From NCBI GenBank assembly GCA_016787755.1, contig JAEUUA010000004.1:62001-126000 (forward strand): 64,000 bases of DNA, given 5' to 3'. This DNA is from Cyclobacteriaceae bacterium. Lineage in GTDB: Bacteria > Bacteroidota > Bacteroidia > Cytophagales > Cyclobacteriaceae. Positions 53,852 through 62,481 of the stretch are shown here, piece by piece; the first letter of the stretch is position 1; each line of letters begins with the position of its first letter. The notes beneath the pieces are model-generated. The model did not search any database and was not told the DNA's origin. It worked only from the letters and a program-made list of their open reading frames with translations. Both the position numbers and the translations under genes were made by a program.

Positions 53852-54187
53852 ATGGAATTCAGCACTCGAAAAATAAAATTTAAAGCCTGGGATCAGGAGC
53901 ATCGCTTGCTGATGCGACTTAATACCATTGATTGCAATAAGGGCGAGCTGATAAAGAAGAATCACATCCTACTTCAGTTTACGGGATTGCACGATAAGGA
54001 GGGCGAAGAAATCTATGACCGGGATGTGTTAATGAAGTCACTTGAAAAGTATGTAGTGGTTTGGAATGAGATACAGAATGGATGGTTTTATGTACCGATC
54101 ACAGGATTAGTTATCCAAGTGCCTTTCGTGGCTGCTGAAGCACAGACTATGAAACGCTTTTGTAATTACTTTGAATTGGCGGGGTAA
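53852..54187 (+). CDS. YopX-like protein
   Basis: From MEFSTRKIKFKAWDQ the protein has 111 residues and matches the YopX pattern: KFKAWD at the start, LLQFTGLHDKEGEEIYDRDVL in the middle and a final WNEIQNGWFYVP. YopX proteins are usually encoded by phages and plasmids and have unknown function. Here there are no other phage genes around it, so it is a lone copy. An in-frame ATG upstream lies inside the divergent lipid kinase gene. Confidence 0.7.
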   Translation: MEFSTRKIKFKAWDQEHRLLMRLNTIDCNKGELIKKNHILLQFTGLHDKEGEEIYDRDVLMKSLEKYVVVWNEIQNGWFYVPITGLVIQVPFVAAEAQTMKRFCNYFELAG

Positions 54188-54272
54188 GAAGCTGACCGCA
54201 AAACCCCGATGGCGCAAAGAAGATTATTTGCAATCATCCCTACATTGTAAATCGTAATACGTTATTTTTTGA

Positions 54273-54509
54273 CTACCCAAGTTTACCCTGGATGTAATTA
54301 ACTGCCTGCCCGATGGTCTGCATTTTTTCGGCATCGTCATCCGGAATTTTAATGTCAAAGGTTTGTTCAAACTCCATCACCAGTTCCGCATAGTCAAGGG
54401 AATCAATACCCAGGTCTTTCACAAAACTTGCATCGGGAGTAATTTCAGAGTCGGGGATACCTAATTTTTCGATAAGGATGGCGTGTACTTTCTTTTGAAC
54501 GTCCTGCAT
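54273..54509 (-). CDS. acpP: Acyl carrier protein
   Basis: From MQDVQKKVHAIL the protein has 78 residues. S37 in GIDSLDYAELV is the phosphopantetheine attachment site; the four-helix acidic sequence is typical of fatty-acid ACP. It is alone, next to the two-component pair, rather than with fabF as in many bacteria, so a specialised ACP (for example for lipid A or sphingolipid synthesis) cannot be excluded. A TTG start 21 bases upstream would lengthen it to 85 residues. Confidence 0.85.
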   Translation of the reverse strand: MQDVQKKVHAILIEKLGIPDSEITPDASFVKDLGIDSLDYAELVMEFEQTFDIKIPDDDAEKMQTIGQAVNYIQGKLG

Positions 54510-54527
54510 AGGTTTTTGACTGTTGCT

Positions 54528-54535
54528 CAAAGCTA
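54528..54535 (-). promoter_or_regulatory. Possible -7 element of the acyl carrier protein gene
   Basis: TAGCTTTG on the minus strand matches TAnnTTTG and lies 19 bases before the ATG at 54509. No clear -33 element is seen. Its position supports the shorter start. Confidence 0.35.
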
Positions 54536-54575
54536 ATAATCTTTCGGGATTTTTCGTTTGAGAGCCTTAATTACT

Positions 54576-55928
54576 TTAAAACCGAAGGAGGAACTCAGTA
54601 CCCTCACCCAGGGTTGACTTAACGGTTATATTGCCTTCGTGCTGCCGCATGATCTGCTTTGATAAACTTAATCCGATGCCCGAACCCGATTTCTTTGTTG
54701 AAAAGAATGGAATAAAAATCTTCTCCTGTGCTTCACTATCAATACCGGCACCATTGTCTTTAACGGAGATAACCGCCCGGCCTTTTTCATTGGAAAAGGC
54801 TGTTAGCTCTATGCGTTTGTCAACATGCTCATCAAAAGCCTGGATGGCATTCTTGATTAAATTGATAAGCACCTGCTCAATCATCGTTTTATCGGCCAGA
54901 ATAAAAAGATTGGCGGGATTTACGTCAATACTTACGTTGATGGATTGATCGGCTAATTCTTTTTTGTGCAAGAGAGAAAGTTCTTCCAATAACTCTTTAA
55001 CAGGAACCTCTGCCAATTTTGGTTTCGGTATTTGTGTCAGATTTCTAAATTCTTTTACAAACCGAATCAATCCCGCACTTCGTTTACTAATTGTTTGAAG
55101 GGATAGATACATATCCTCTAAATCAGCTCTTTTAAGAGGAACATCTATTTGTTGATCCATGCGGAGTTTTAAATCGTCTTCAACAATACCTGCCAAGGAA
55201 GAGATGGGAGTAACTGAGTTCATGATTTCATGCGTAAGAACACGCACCAAATTTTGCCAGGCTTCCATTTCTTTTTCTTCCAATTCGCTTTGGATGTTGC
55301 TCATGGAAATGAGTTTCACTTCTTCATCACGTAAGGTTAGTTCAATAGCAAATACTGAAAGTTGTATTGTTTCATCACCAAATTTTAAGCGCAGTAATTC
55401 GCGGCCCCCTGTTTTCAGTTTTACAAACGTATCCACCAAGGCTTCACTTACTTCTTTTAAATCTGAAAGTTGATCGGCTTTGTTTACACGCAGTAATCGT
55501 TTTGCTGCACTGTTCATAATCTGGATCGAGCCATCTTTTTTAAACGTAAGCAACCCAATGGCTACATGCTGAACAATGTTTTTAAAGAACTGATATTCTG
55601 AATCCCTTTCTTTACGGGACACACGGAGGCCAGCCAGGGCTTCATTCAATTCTTTGTGTAAGCGTTGAATACTAGGATCGTTACTATCCGTCTTAAAACT
55701 TTGCGACAAATCATCAAACCGAACTGAATCCAGAAAGGAAGCAACGTTTTCATTAGAAATCTCCAAGGTTTTGATCAGTTTAGAAACCTGAAAGCCGATG
55801 GCACCTAATAAAGCGAGTATCAGCAAATAACTCCGATTATCCGCAGTAAGCAAGAAGGCAAAAACCACAATAGTAAAAACGAGTATGCCTACCCGTGTTA
55901 CTAAAGGAGATCGCCAATTAAAGTCCAT
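54576..55928 (-). CDS. NtrY-like sensor histidine kinase
   Basis: From MDFNWRSPLV the protein has 450 residues: two membrane helices near the N-terminus (about 8-45), a linker, a PAS-like domain (about 125-215), a HisKA domain with H233 in RVLTHEIMNSVTPISSLAG and a HATPase domain (INLIKNAIQAF, DNGAGID, GSGIGLSLSKQIM). It should phosphorylate the sigma-54 regulator whose gene overlaps its start. The short extracytoplasmic loop suggests intracellular or membrane sensing. Confidence 0.9.
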   Translation of the reverse strand: MDFNWRSPLVTRVGILVFTIVVFAFLLTADNRSYLLILALLGAIGFQVSKLIKTLEISNENVASFLDSVRFDDLSQSFKTDSNDPSIQRLHKELNEALAGLRVSRKERDSEYQFFKNIVQHVAIGLLTFKKDGSIQIMNSAAKRLLRVNKADQLSDLKEVSEALVDTFVKLKTGGRELLRLKFGDETIQLSVFAIELTLRDEEVKLISMSNIQSELEEKEMEAWQNLVRVLTHEIMNSVTPISSLAGIVEDDLKLRMDQQIDVPLKRADLEDMYLSLQTISKRSAGLIRFVKEFRNLTQIPKPKLAEVPVKELLEELSLLHKKELADQSINVSIDVNPANLFILADKTMIEQVLINLIKNAIQAFDEHVDKRIELTAFSNEKGRAVISVKDNGAGIDSEAQEKIFIPFFSTKKSGSGIGLSLSKQIMRQHEGNITVKSTLGEGTEFLLRF

Positions 55929-57285
55929 ATTTTTCCATCCTTCTGTAAAGTGAGGCACGCGTTAGGCCAAGTTCTTCAGCCGCCTTTGAAATATTTCCAT
56001 TGTGGAGATGAATGGCTTTTACCACCGCGGCTTTTTCCACCTCATCGAGGTTTAAGGAATCAGTTGTTGATTCATCGGATCCCTTTCGATTAAACAGAAA
56101 ATCACTTTCCTGAAGTGTGGGTGAATCGGCCATGATTACAGCACGTTCAATAGAATGTTGAAGCTCGCGCACGTTTCCTGGCCACGGATATTTTTTTAAT
56201 TTATTGATAGCAGCCGGTGAAATAGTGAAGACCTCTTTTCGATATTTTTTAGCATAATAGTTTAGAAAGTGAGTTCCCAACATCGGTATATCATCTATTC
56301 GATCACACAGCGGAGGAATGGTAATTTCAACCGTGTTAATTCTATACAATAAATCCTGGCGGAATTTTCCTTCCTTCACCATGTGATGCAACGGCATATT
56401 GGTAGCGCATACTAATCGAATATCCACATCTAATGGCTGGTTTGCACCTACACGGGTTACCTGCCGTGATTGCAATGCGCTTAATAATTTGCTCTGAAGA
56501 CTTAAACTTAAGTTTCCGATTTCATCCAGAAACAAGGTGCCTCCATTCGCTAATTCAAATCGTCCGGGGCGATCTTCGCGGGCATCTGTGAATGAGCCCT
56601 TCTTATGACCGAATAGTTCGCTCTCAAAAAGAGTTTCTGTAATGGCGCCCATGTCAACCGCTACAAACGAATTATCTTTTCGCATTGACTTTTGATGGAT
56701 CGCGCGAGCCACTAATTCTTTACCTGTTCCGTTCTCACCTAAAATCAAAATATTTGCGTCCGTTCTGGCCACTTTGTCAATCAGGGTAAATACTTCTTTA
56801 AGAGCAGCACTCTCACCAATAATATCCCGAAAGGGTTGGCTAATCTGCTCTTCAAGCATTTGCTTTGCCTTGCGCAACTTATCTACTTCATTGTATGACT
56901 TTTTAAGCTTTATGGCGGTAGAAATGGTAGCCACCAACTTCTCATTTTGCCATGGCTTTAGAATAAAATCAGTGGCGCCTTCTTTTAAAGCCCGTACCGC
57001 CATCTCCACATCGCCAAATGCGGTGATCATGATTACCACTGCATCAGGATCTCGTTCCTTAATTTGACCTAACCATTGGAAGCCTTCTTTCCCGCTGGTA
57101 GTATCTTTACTGAAATTCATATCCAGCAGAATAACATCATAGGTATCGTTGTTAAGTAGGAATGGAATCTTGTTCGGATTCTTTTCAATAATAACCTGGT
57201 GCCCTGATTTTTTCAGAAGCATTTTTGCTGCCAGAAGTACATCTTCATCGTCATCGATCATCAGGATTTTGCCGCCTTCGTTCAC
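55918..57285 (-). CDS. Sigma-54-dependent NtrC-family response regulator
   Basis: The protein (455 residues) has a receiver domain with phospho-acceptor D55 (VILLDMNFS), an AAA+ sigma-54 activator domain with Walker A GENGTGKE (183-190) and Walker B GTLFLDE, and a C-terminal Fis-type helix-turn-helix (GNISKAAEELGLTRASLYRRM). The loop that contacts sigma-54 reads GSFTDA (230-235) rather than GAFTGA. It pairs with the sensor kinase, which it overlaps by 11 bases. The start is GTG. Confidence 0.92.
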   Translation of the reverse strand: MNEGGKILMIDDDEDVLLAAKMLLKKSGHQVIIEKNPNKIPFLLNNDTYDVILLDMNFSKDTTSGKEGFQWLGQIKERDPDAVVIMITAFGDVEMAVRALKEGATDFILKPWQNEKLVATISTAIKLKKSYNEVDKLRKAKQMLEEQISQPFRDIIGESAALKEVFTLIDKVARTDANILILGENGTGKELVARAIHQKSMRKDNSFVAVDMGAITETLFESELFGHKKGSFTDAREDRPGRFELANGGTLFLDEIGNLSLSLQSKLLSALQSRQVTRVGANQPLDVDIRLVCATNMPLHHMVKEGKFRQDLLYRINTVEITIPPLCDRIDDIPMLGTHFLNYYAKKYRKEVFTISPAAINKLKKYPWPGNVRELQHSIERAVIMADSPTLQESDFLFNRKGSDESTTDSLNLDEVEKAAVVKAIHLHNGNISKAAEELGLTRASLYRRMEKYGL

Positions 57286-57417
57286 AGTTGTAGGTTTAAG
57301 ATTTTTGTTTGTAGAGGAAAAATTATGCCAAGGGGTTAAACGTCCGCAAATGGTGTTTTAATAAGTTACGTTGAGTTTAACCGTACAAAGATGTTCAAAA
57401 ATGAACAGAGTTAAAAG

Positions 57418-58218
57418 CTATGGAACCTCGGGAGAATAGGAGTAAAGAGTGACTTTTCCGTTGGAGTCGAGTGTTATTATGCGTTCGTCTGTAAGAATGG
57501 CTTGCTGAGAATCTACCGGGAGCTGAATCTCACGTTGCTTTTCAGTTAGGATGTTAAAAAAGGTTAGTTTATTATCGCTTAGGTAGTAAAGATCTTCGCC
57601 ATAGAAGTAGAAGCTTTTTAAATTCGTCACTTCTATTTTGTTTATCAATTTGCCCAAATGATTAAGAATAAGAATGCCTGAGTTCTTGTCTAAGAGGAAA
57701 ATGAGATTGAGGTATTCACGTAAGTAAATGAATTCATTGTTTGGTGATAACATAGTTGAGTCAACTTCAAATTCATGAATGACCTCATTGGTGAGTCGAT
57801 TTACTTTTTTCAGAGAAAGATCAGCATGATCCAGGATCCAAAGTTTATTGTCGTGGGTAGGGCATACCAGATACGGTTCAATGGCAAAAGCAGGTTCAAT
57901 ATCAAACTCCTGTTTGTTTTCAAAATTACGACCGGAAATCGTGTACTTCTGCTTACTGCGAACATAGATGAAGATGGAGGGCTGATACCAGGGTTCAATT
58001 AGGGTTAGAGATTTTTCAGAACCGGATGCCAGTATTTTTCCATTGGGGTTGTACTTTTTTATTTTACCGTCTTTTTGTACCAGGAAGAAATTACCTAAGC
58101 GATCTTCTGTTATCAGCATCACGTTTTTGGTTTTCCATTCCATTATCTTTTTAAAATCAGTTTGAGAGCTTGCTATACAGGGAATAAAAAGAAACGATAA
58201 GAAAATAAATTTACGCAT
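57418..58218 (-). CDS. Exported protein, probable beta-propeller
   Basis: This 266-residue protein has a signal peptide (cleavage near ASSQ) and then repeated strand groups (MLITEDRLGNFFLVQKDGKI, NKLWILDHADLSLKKVN, LNLIFLLDKNSGILILN, DLYYLSDNKLTFFN), the pattern of a beta-propeller. No catalytic motif is recognised. It overlaps the lpxH stop by 8 bases, so the two are coupled. Confidence 0.65.
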   Translation of the reverse strand: MRKFIFLSFLFIPCIASSQTDFKKIMEWKTKNVMLITEDRLGNFFLVQKDGKIKKYNPNGKILASGSEKSLTLIEPWYQPSIFIYVRSKQKYTISGRNFENKQEFDIEPAFAIEPYLVCPTHDNKLWILDHADLSLKKVNRLTNEVIHEFEVDSTMLSPNNEFIYLREYLNLIFLLDKNSGILILNHLGKLINKIEVTNLKSFYFYGEDLYYLSDNKLTFFNILTEKQREIQLPVDSQQAILTDERIITLDSNGKVTLYSYSPEVP

Positions 58219-58990
58219 GGGACTCGAACTTCTTTAGTAATACTACCTTACCATCATACTCCGCATAGGAGTCAAAATGTACCCACTCGCCTAAATTGAT
58301 GTAACGACTTGATGAGGAGACTTCTAAGTCAAGTGGTAAGTGTCGATGGCCGAACACATAAAAATCATTATGCTGTGTTTTTTCTAACTCGCGACAATAG
58401 GTAAGTAAGAATTCATTTTCTTCACCGGTAAATTTTTCTTCAAGTTTCATGTTGCTGATTCGGCTTTGGCGACTCCAATAGTTAGCCATACTAATGCCAA
58501 GGTTAGGGTGAATGCGTGCAAACAACCACTGACAAACACCGCTGTTGAAAAATTTCTTTAGAATTTTATAAGTAGTGTCCCCTGGGCCCAGTCCATCCCC
58601 GTGGCCAATTAACAATTTTTGATTATTGCAGCTAATTGTTTGGGGTTCCCGATAAATAACAATACCTAACTCTTTTTCAAAATAGTCGAATAGCCACATG
58701 TCATGATTCCCGGTAAAAAAGTAAATGGGAAGGCCGCTATCTCTTATCTCGGCAAGCTTACCCTGAAATCGGATAAATCCTTTAGGGATCGCATGACGGT
58801 ACTCAAACCAGAAATCAAAAATATCTCCCAACAGATAAATAGAATGTGCATCTCCTTTAATTGAATCAAGCCAGGCAATAATCCGCATCTCACGTGCTAC
58901 GCTGCTTTCATGATTGGGTACACCCAAATGAAAATCGGATGCAAAGTATATCTTTTTACCCGCAGGCAATTCTACTGGATGGGTCATCAA
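58211..58990 (-). CDS. lpxH: UDP-2,3-diacylglucosamine diphosphatase
   Basis: The protein (259 residues) is a calcineurin-like phosphoesterase with the metal-binding motifs DFHLG (19-23), GD (55-56), GNHD (94-97) and H in FGHRH. In this family LpxH hydrolyses UDP-2,3-diacylglucosamine to lipid X in the Raetz pathway of lipid A synthesis. It follows the ftsH terminator and leads the transcript that includes the propeller gene. Confidence 0.85.
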   Translation of the reverse strand: MMTHPVELPAGKKIYFASDFHLGVPNHESSVAREMRIIAWLDSIKGDAHSIYLLGDIFDFWFEYRHAIPKGFIRFQGKLAEIRDSGLPIYFFTGNHDMWLFDYFEKELGIVIYREPQTISCNNQKLLIGHGDGLGPGDTTYKILKKFFNSGVCQWLFARIHPNLGISMANYWSRQSRISNMKLEEKFTGEENEFLLTYCRELEKTQHNDFYVFGHRHLPLDLEVSSSSRYINLGEWVHFDSYAEYDGKVVLLKKFESHA

Positions 58991-59020
58991 TTACAAATAA
59001 CGGCAAAAACTGATCCATGA

Positions 59021-59052
59021 AAAAGCCTTCCGGATATGGCCGAAAGGCTTTT
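59021..59052 (-). terminator. Terminator between ftsH and lpxH
   Basis: AAAAGCCTT and AAGGCTTTT pair perfectly, extended by CGG/CCG after a mismatch, with a six-base loop. On the minus strand the stem ends in a T run. It lies 21 bases after the ftsH stop. Confidence 0.65.
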
Positions 59053-59073
59053 ATTTAATGTCACTCTATTTAT

Positions 59074-61128
59074 TTACTTTGAACTATTCTCATTACTTTC
59101 TTGGGTGGGTTCTTCAGTTTTATTTTCAGCGTCTGAGCCATTCACAGGAGGCAAGGTAGTGGTCTCAGGTTCTACCCCTGTTGCGTTTGTAAATTTTTCA
59201 TAGGTGGTTTGGGTAGCGAATGGGCGCTTGCCAATCAATCGTTCGAGATCACTTTGGAATAATATTTCCTTTTCAAGAAGCTCCTTTGCAATTACCTCCA
59301 AATGATCACGGTGTTGTTCTAGTAGATTCTTAGTGCGCTCAAAAGCTGCATCAATAATTTTCTTCACTTCTCTATCAATTTTCTCGGCTGTTGCTTCTGA
59401 GTATGGTTTATTGAAAGTATAATCAGATTGCTTGGAGTCATAGAATGACATGTTTCCAATTTCCTTGTTCATTCCATACACGGTAACAATGCTGTATGCG
59501 AGTTTAGTAATTCGCTCTAAGTCACTTAACGCTCCAGTAGAAATTTTATTAAACACAATTTCTTCGGCAGCCCGACCTCCAAAGGTCATGCACATTTCAT
59601 CGATCAACTGTTCTGTCTGATATAGAAACTGTTCTTTAGGAAGATATTGCGCGTAGCCTAACGCAGCTACTCCCCGTGGAACAATACTTACCTTCACGAG
59701 TGGATCGGCATGTTCTAAGAACCAACCTGCCACAGCATGACCAGCCTCGTGGTAAGCAACAATTCTTTTTTCATCTGCTGAGATAATTTTAGTTTTCTTC
59801 TCAAGCCCTCCAATCACGCGATCGATCGCATCATGAAAATCTTGCATTTCTACTTCAGGCTTATCTCTGCGCGCAGCAATCAAAGCAGCTTCATTACATA
59901 CGTTGGCTATTTCAGCTCCGGCAAATCCAGGAGTTTGTGCCGCTAATTTTTTAACATCAACATTCTTCGAAAGCTTAATGGGCTTCAAATGAACTTTAAA
60001 GATTTGCTCTCGACCGGCAATATCCGGCTTGTCAATACTGATTTGGCGATCAAAACGACCTGGACGCAACAACGCTGAATCCAATACATCGGGTCTGTTG
60101 GTAGCCGCAAGAATGATTACTCCGCTATCTGTTGCGAAGCCATCCATCTCTACCAACAATGAGTTCAATGTATTTTCACGTTCGTCATTCGAACCCGGCA
60201 TTTGACCCCTTCCGCGCGAGCGACCGATGGCATCAATCTCATCAATGAAAACAATACAAGGAGCCTTTTCTTTTGCCTGCTTAAACAAATCGCGCACACG
60301 CGCAGCCCCTACGCCTACAAACATCTCCACGAAATCAGAACCTGATAAAGAGAAGAAAGGTACTGCTGCTTCACCCGCAACTGCTTTTGCAAGCAACGTT
60401 TTCCCTGTTCCGGGAGGGCCGACTAATAAGGCACCTTTCGGGATTTTTCCACCCAACTTGGTAAACTTTTGAGGAGTCTTAAGAAAATCAACAATCTCCT
60501 TTACTTCTTCTTTAGCTTCTTCAAGCCCTGCCACATCAGCAAACGTAATTTTTACTTTACTCTCTGCATCAAATAAGGCAGCTTTAGATTTTCCAATGTT
60601 GAAAATTTGACCGCCAGGTCCACCGCCTCCTGTCATCCTGCGCATCAACATCCAAAAACCAAAAACAAGCAACACCAAAAACCCAATATTGAAAAACATA
60701 TTGGTGTAGTCTTGCCGATCATCTACCTTAACATCAATTTTATCGGCACCCATGCCTTTGGTTAACAGATCATATTTCTCTGAGAATCTATCAATGGAAC
60801 CAACCTTCATTTTATAATGGGGTCCATTTTCGCTAATGCCCAATGTATTGGTTCGCTCCAGTTCTTGCTTATAGCGCGCATTTTTAAGTGCATCGGCTTT
60901 AAGTGTGATCTCTATGATCCAAATGTTATCGCTTTTTAGTTGAACGAGCCTTTTGATGTCCTTAGCCCGCACCATATCTTCAAATCGGCTTTCTGTTATT
61001 TCTACTAATTCTCCAGTTTTAGTAACCCAACTAACCGCCAGTATTACACCAACTAATGCGAGAATAACCCACATCTGATAGTTTGGGCGTGGTACCTTAG
61101 GTGCTACTTTCTTTTCTTTGTCTGCCAT
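59074..61128 (-). CDS. ftsH: ATP-dependent zinc metalloprotease FtsH
   Basis: This 684-residue membrane protease has two N-terminal membrane helices (about 17-37 and 148-165) around a periplasmic domain, an AAA+ domain with Walker A GPPGTGKT (237-244) and SRH region, and the zinc site HEAGH (460-464). It degrades membrane and short-lived cytosolic proteins such as LpxC in other bacteria, which would link it to lipid A control. The acidic C-terminal tail ([16 protein letters not shown]) is longer than usual. rsfS is 50 bases upstream. Confidence 0.95.
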   Translation of the reverse strand: MADKEKKVAPKVPRPNYQMWVILALVGVILAVSWVTKTGELVEITESRFEDMVRAKDIKRLVQLKSDNIWIIEITLKADALKNARYKQELERTNTLGISENGPHYKMKVGSIDRFSEKYDLLTKGMGADKIDVKVDDRQDYTNMFFNIGFLVLLVFGFWMLMRRMTGGGGPGGQIFNIGKSKAALFDAESKVKITFADVAGLEEAKEEVKEIVDFLKTPQKFTKLGGKIPKGALLVGPPGTGKTLLAKAVAGEAAVPFFSLSGSDFVEMFVGVGAARVRDLFKQAKEKAPCIVFIDEIDAIGRSRGRGQMPGSNDERENTLNSLLVEMDGFATDSGVIILAATNRPDVLDSALLRPGRFDRQISIDKPDIAGREQIFKVHLKPIKLSKNVDVKKLAAQTPGFAGAEIANVCNEAALIAARRDKPEVEMQDFHDAIDRVIGGLEKKTKIISADEKRIVAYHEAGHAVAGWFLEHADPLVKVSIVPRGVAALGYAQYLPKEQFLYQTEQLIDEMCMTFGGRAAEEIVFNKISTGALSDLERITKLAYSIVTVYGMNKEIGNMSFYDSKQSDYTFNKPYSEATAEKIDREVKKIIDAAFERTKNLLEQHRDHLEVIAKELLEKEILFQSDLERLIGKRPFATQTTYEKFTNATGVEPETTTLPPVNGSDAENKTEEPTQESNENSSK

Positions 61129-61178
61129 TTTCCTAATATTACAATTGATTAACTAACGTCCTTGTGTACTTAATGTTC

Positions 61179-61550
61179 TTATTCTTCTATTTCTGTGATT
61201 TCGGCATCACCCCACAATTTCTCCAACGCATAATATTGTCTCTTATCTTTTCGAAACACATGTGACACTACGTTGATATAGTCGAGAATCATCCACTCTT
61301 TATTGTTTTTGCCCTCCATGTGCCAGGGTTTTTCCTTCATGGCTTTGAAAACCTCTTCGTCTATAGAGTCACTAATGGCCTCCAATTGCTTATCAGAATT
61401 ACCGGAACAGATCACGAAAAAGTCGGCAACCGCATTTTTTATCTTTCTTAAATCCAACAAAACAATGTCTGTGGCTTTCTTCTCTTGCATTCCTTTTATA
61501 ATGGCATCGCTCAGTTTTTCAGAATCAATCCCTTTCTTTCTTTTCGCCAT
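61179..61550 (-). CDS. rsfS: Ribosome silencing factor RsfS
   Basis: The 123-residue protein is the Iojap/RsfS family: DIVLLDLRKIKNAVADFFVICSGNS and PWHMEGKNNKEWMILDYINVVSHVF are conserved. RsfS binds L14 and stops the ribosomal subunits from joining under poor growth conditions. It is co-oriented with ftsH and divergent from birA; TAGCTTTG (61592-61585) could be its -7 element. Confidence 0.93.
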   Translation of the reverse strand: MAKRKKGIDSEKLSDAIIKGMQEKKATDIVLLDLRKIKNAVADFFVICSGNSDKQLEAISDSIDEEVFKAMKEKPWHMEGKNNKEWMILDYINVVSHVFRKDKRQYYALEKLWGDAEITEIEE

Positions 61551-61603
61551 TAACTATCTTCGATTTTTGAATTAGAATAATCAGCAAAGCTAACTAAAAT
61601 ACC

Positions 61604-62359
61604 TTGTATAAAATCCCTGCCAGCACCCTTTTCGTGGGAAAGAAGCTTGTTTATGTGCCAGAATGTCATTCAACGAACACCTTATCTGCAGAACTCAGCC
61701 AACGTGGTTCTGTGGAGGAGGGCACGCTAGTAATTACCAGCAATCAATTGGGTGGTCGGGGGCAGCGTGGCAATCAATGGATTTCTGAACCCGGGAAAAA
61801 TCTTACGTTTTCTCTCATTCTAAAACCTACTTTTTTAAAGCCCGATCAGCAATTTAGGCTTACGCAAGTTGTTTCTTTGGCTGTGGCTGATTATGCGAAT
61901 AGCAAGGCAAAAGGTGTAAAAATAAAGTGGCCGAATGATGTGCTTATTAATAATAAAAAAACCTGTGGCATACTAATCGAAAATTCAATCTCAGGCGAGT
62001 GTATTCAAACTTCTGTGGTGGGTGTGGGATTTAATGTGAATCAAGTTGATTTTGCAAAAATTAAAGGAACCTCCTTAAAGAATGAAACAGGTTTGGATTT
62101 TGATTTACAAAATGAATTAAATGACTTATTGCCATGTATTGAAATCCGTTACCTGCAACTGCGCGATGGAAAATTCGAAAAATTATCTGATGATTATTTG
62201 AATCGTCTTTATAGGAAGGGGCAACGACATTCTTTTAGAATTGGCAATACCGAAAAGCAAGGTGTAATTGATGGTGTTGATCAGCGAGGCCGATTGGTTG
62301 TGTTGATCGACCATGATAAACACTATTTTGATCTCAAAGAGATTAGTTTTGTGGATTGA
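61604..62359 (+). CDS. birA: Biotin-[acetyl-CoA-carboxylase] ligase
   Basis: The 251-residue ligase has the biotin-adenylate loop GRGQRGNQW, STNTLSAEL, the catalytic lysine region VKIKWPNDVLI and GVGFNVNQ. There is no N-terminal repressor helix-turn-helix, so it is a monofunctional (group I) enzyme that biotinylates the carrier protein of acetyl-CoA carboxylase. The start is TTG (no ATG upstream in frame). Confidence 0.9.
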   Translation: MYKIPASTLFVGKKLVYVPECHSTNTLSAELSQRGSVEEGTLVITSNQLGGRGQRGNQWISEPGKNLTFSLILKPTFLKPDQQFRLTQVVSLAVADYANSKAKGVKIKWPNDVLINNKKTCGILIENSISGECIQTSVVGVGFNVNQVDFAKIKGTSLKNETGLDFDLQNELNDLLPCIEIRYLQLRDGKFEKLSDDYLNRLYRKGQRHSFRIGNTEKQGVIDGVDQRGRLVVLIDHDKHYFDLKEISFVD

Positions 62360-62481
62360 GTTTCTCGATACCATTTAAATAAGTTCCTGACTTTCTATCC
62401 CAAAAATTGAGTTGCGATTAAAACTCATCGGTAATAGCAACGATTCATCTCCTATCTTTCAGATTCAAATAATCTAATTCC

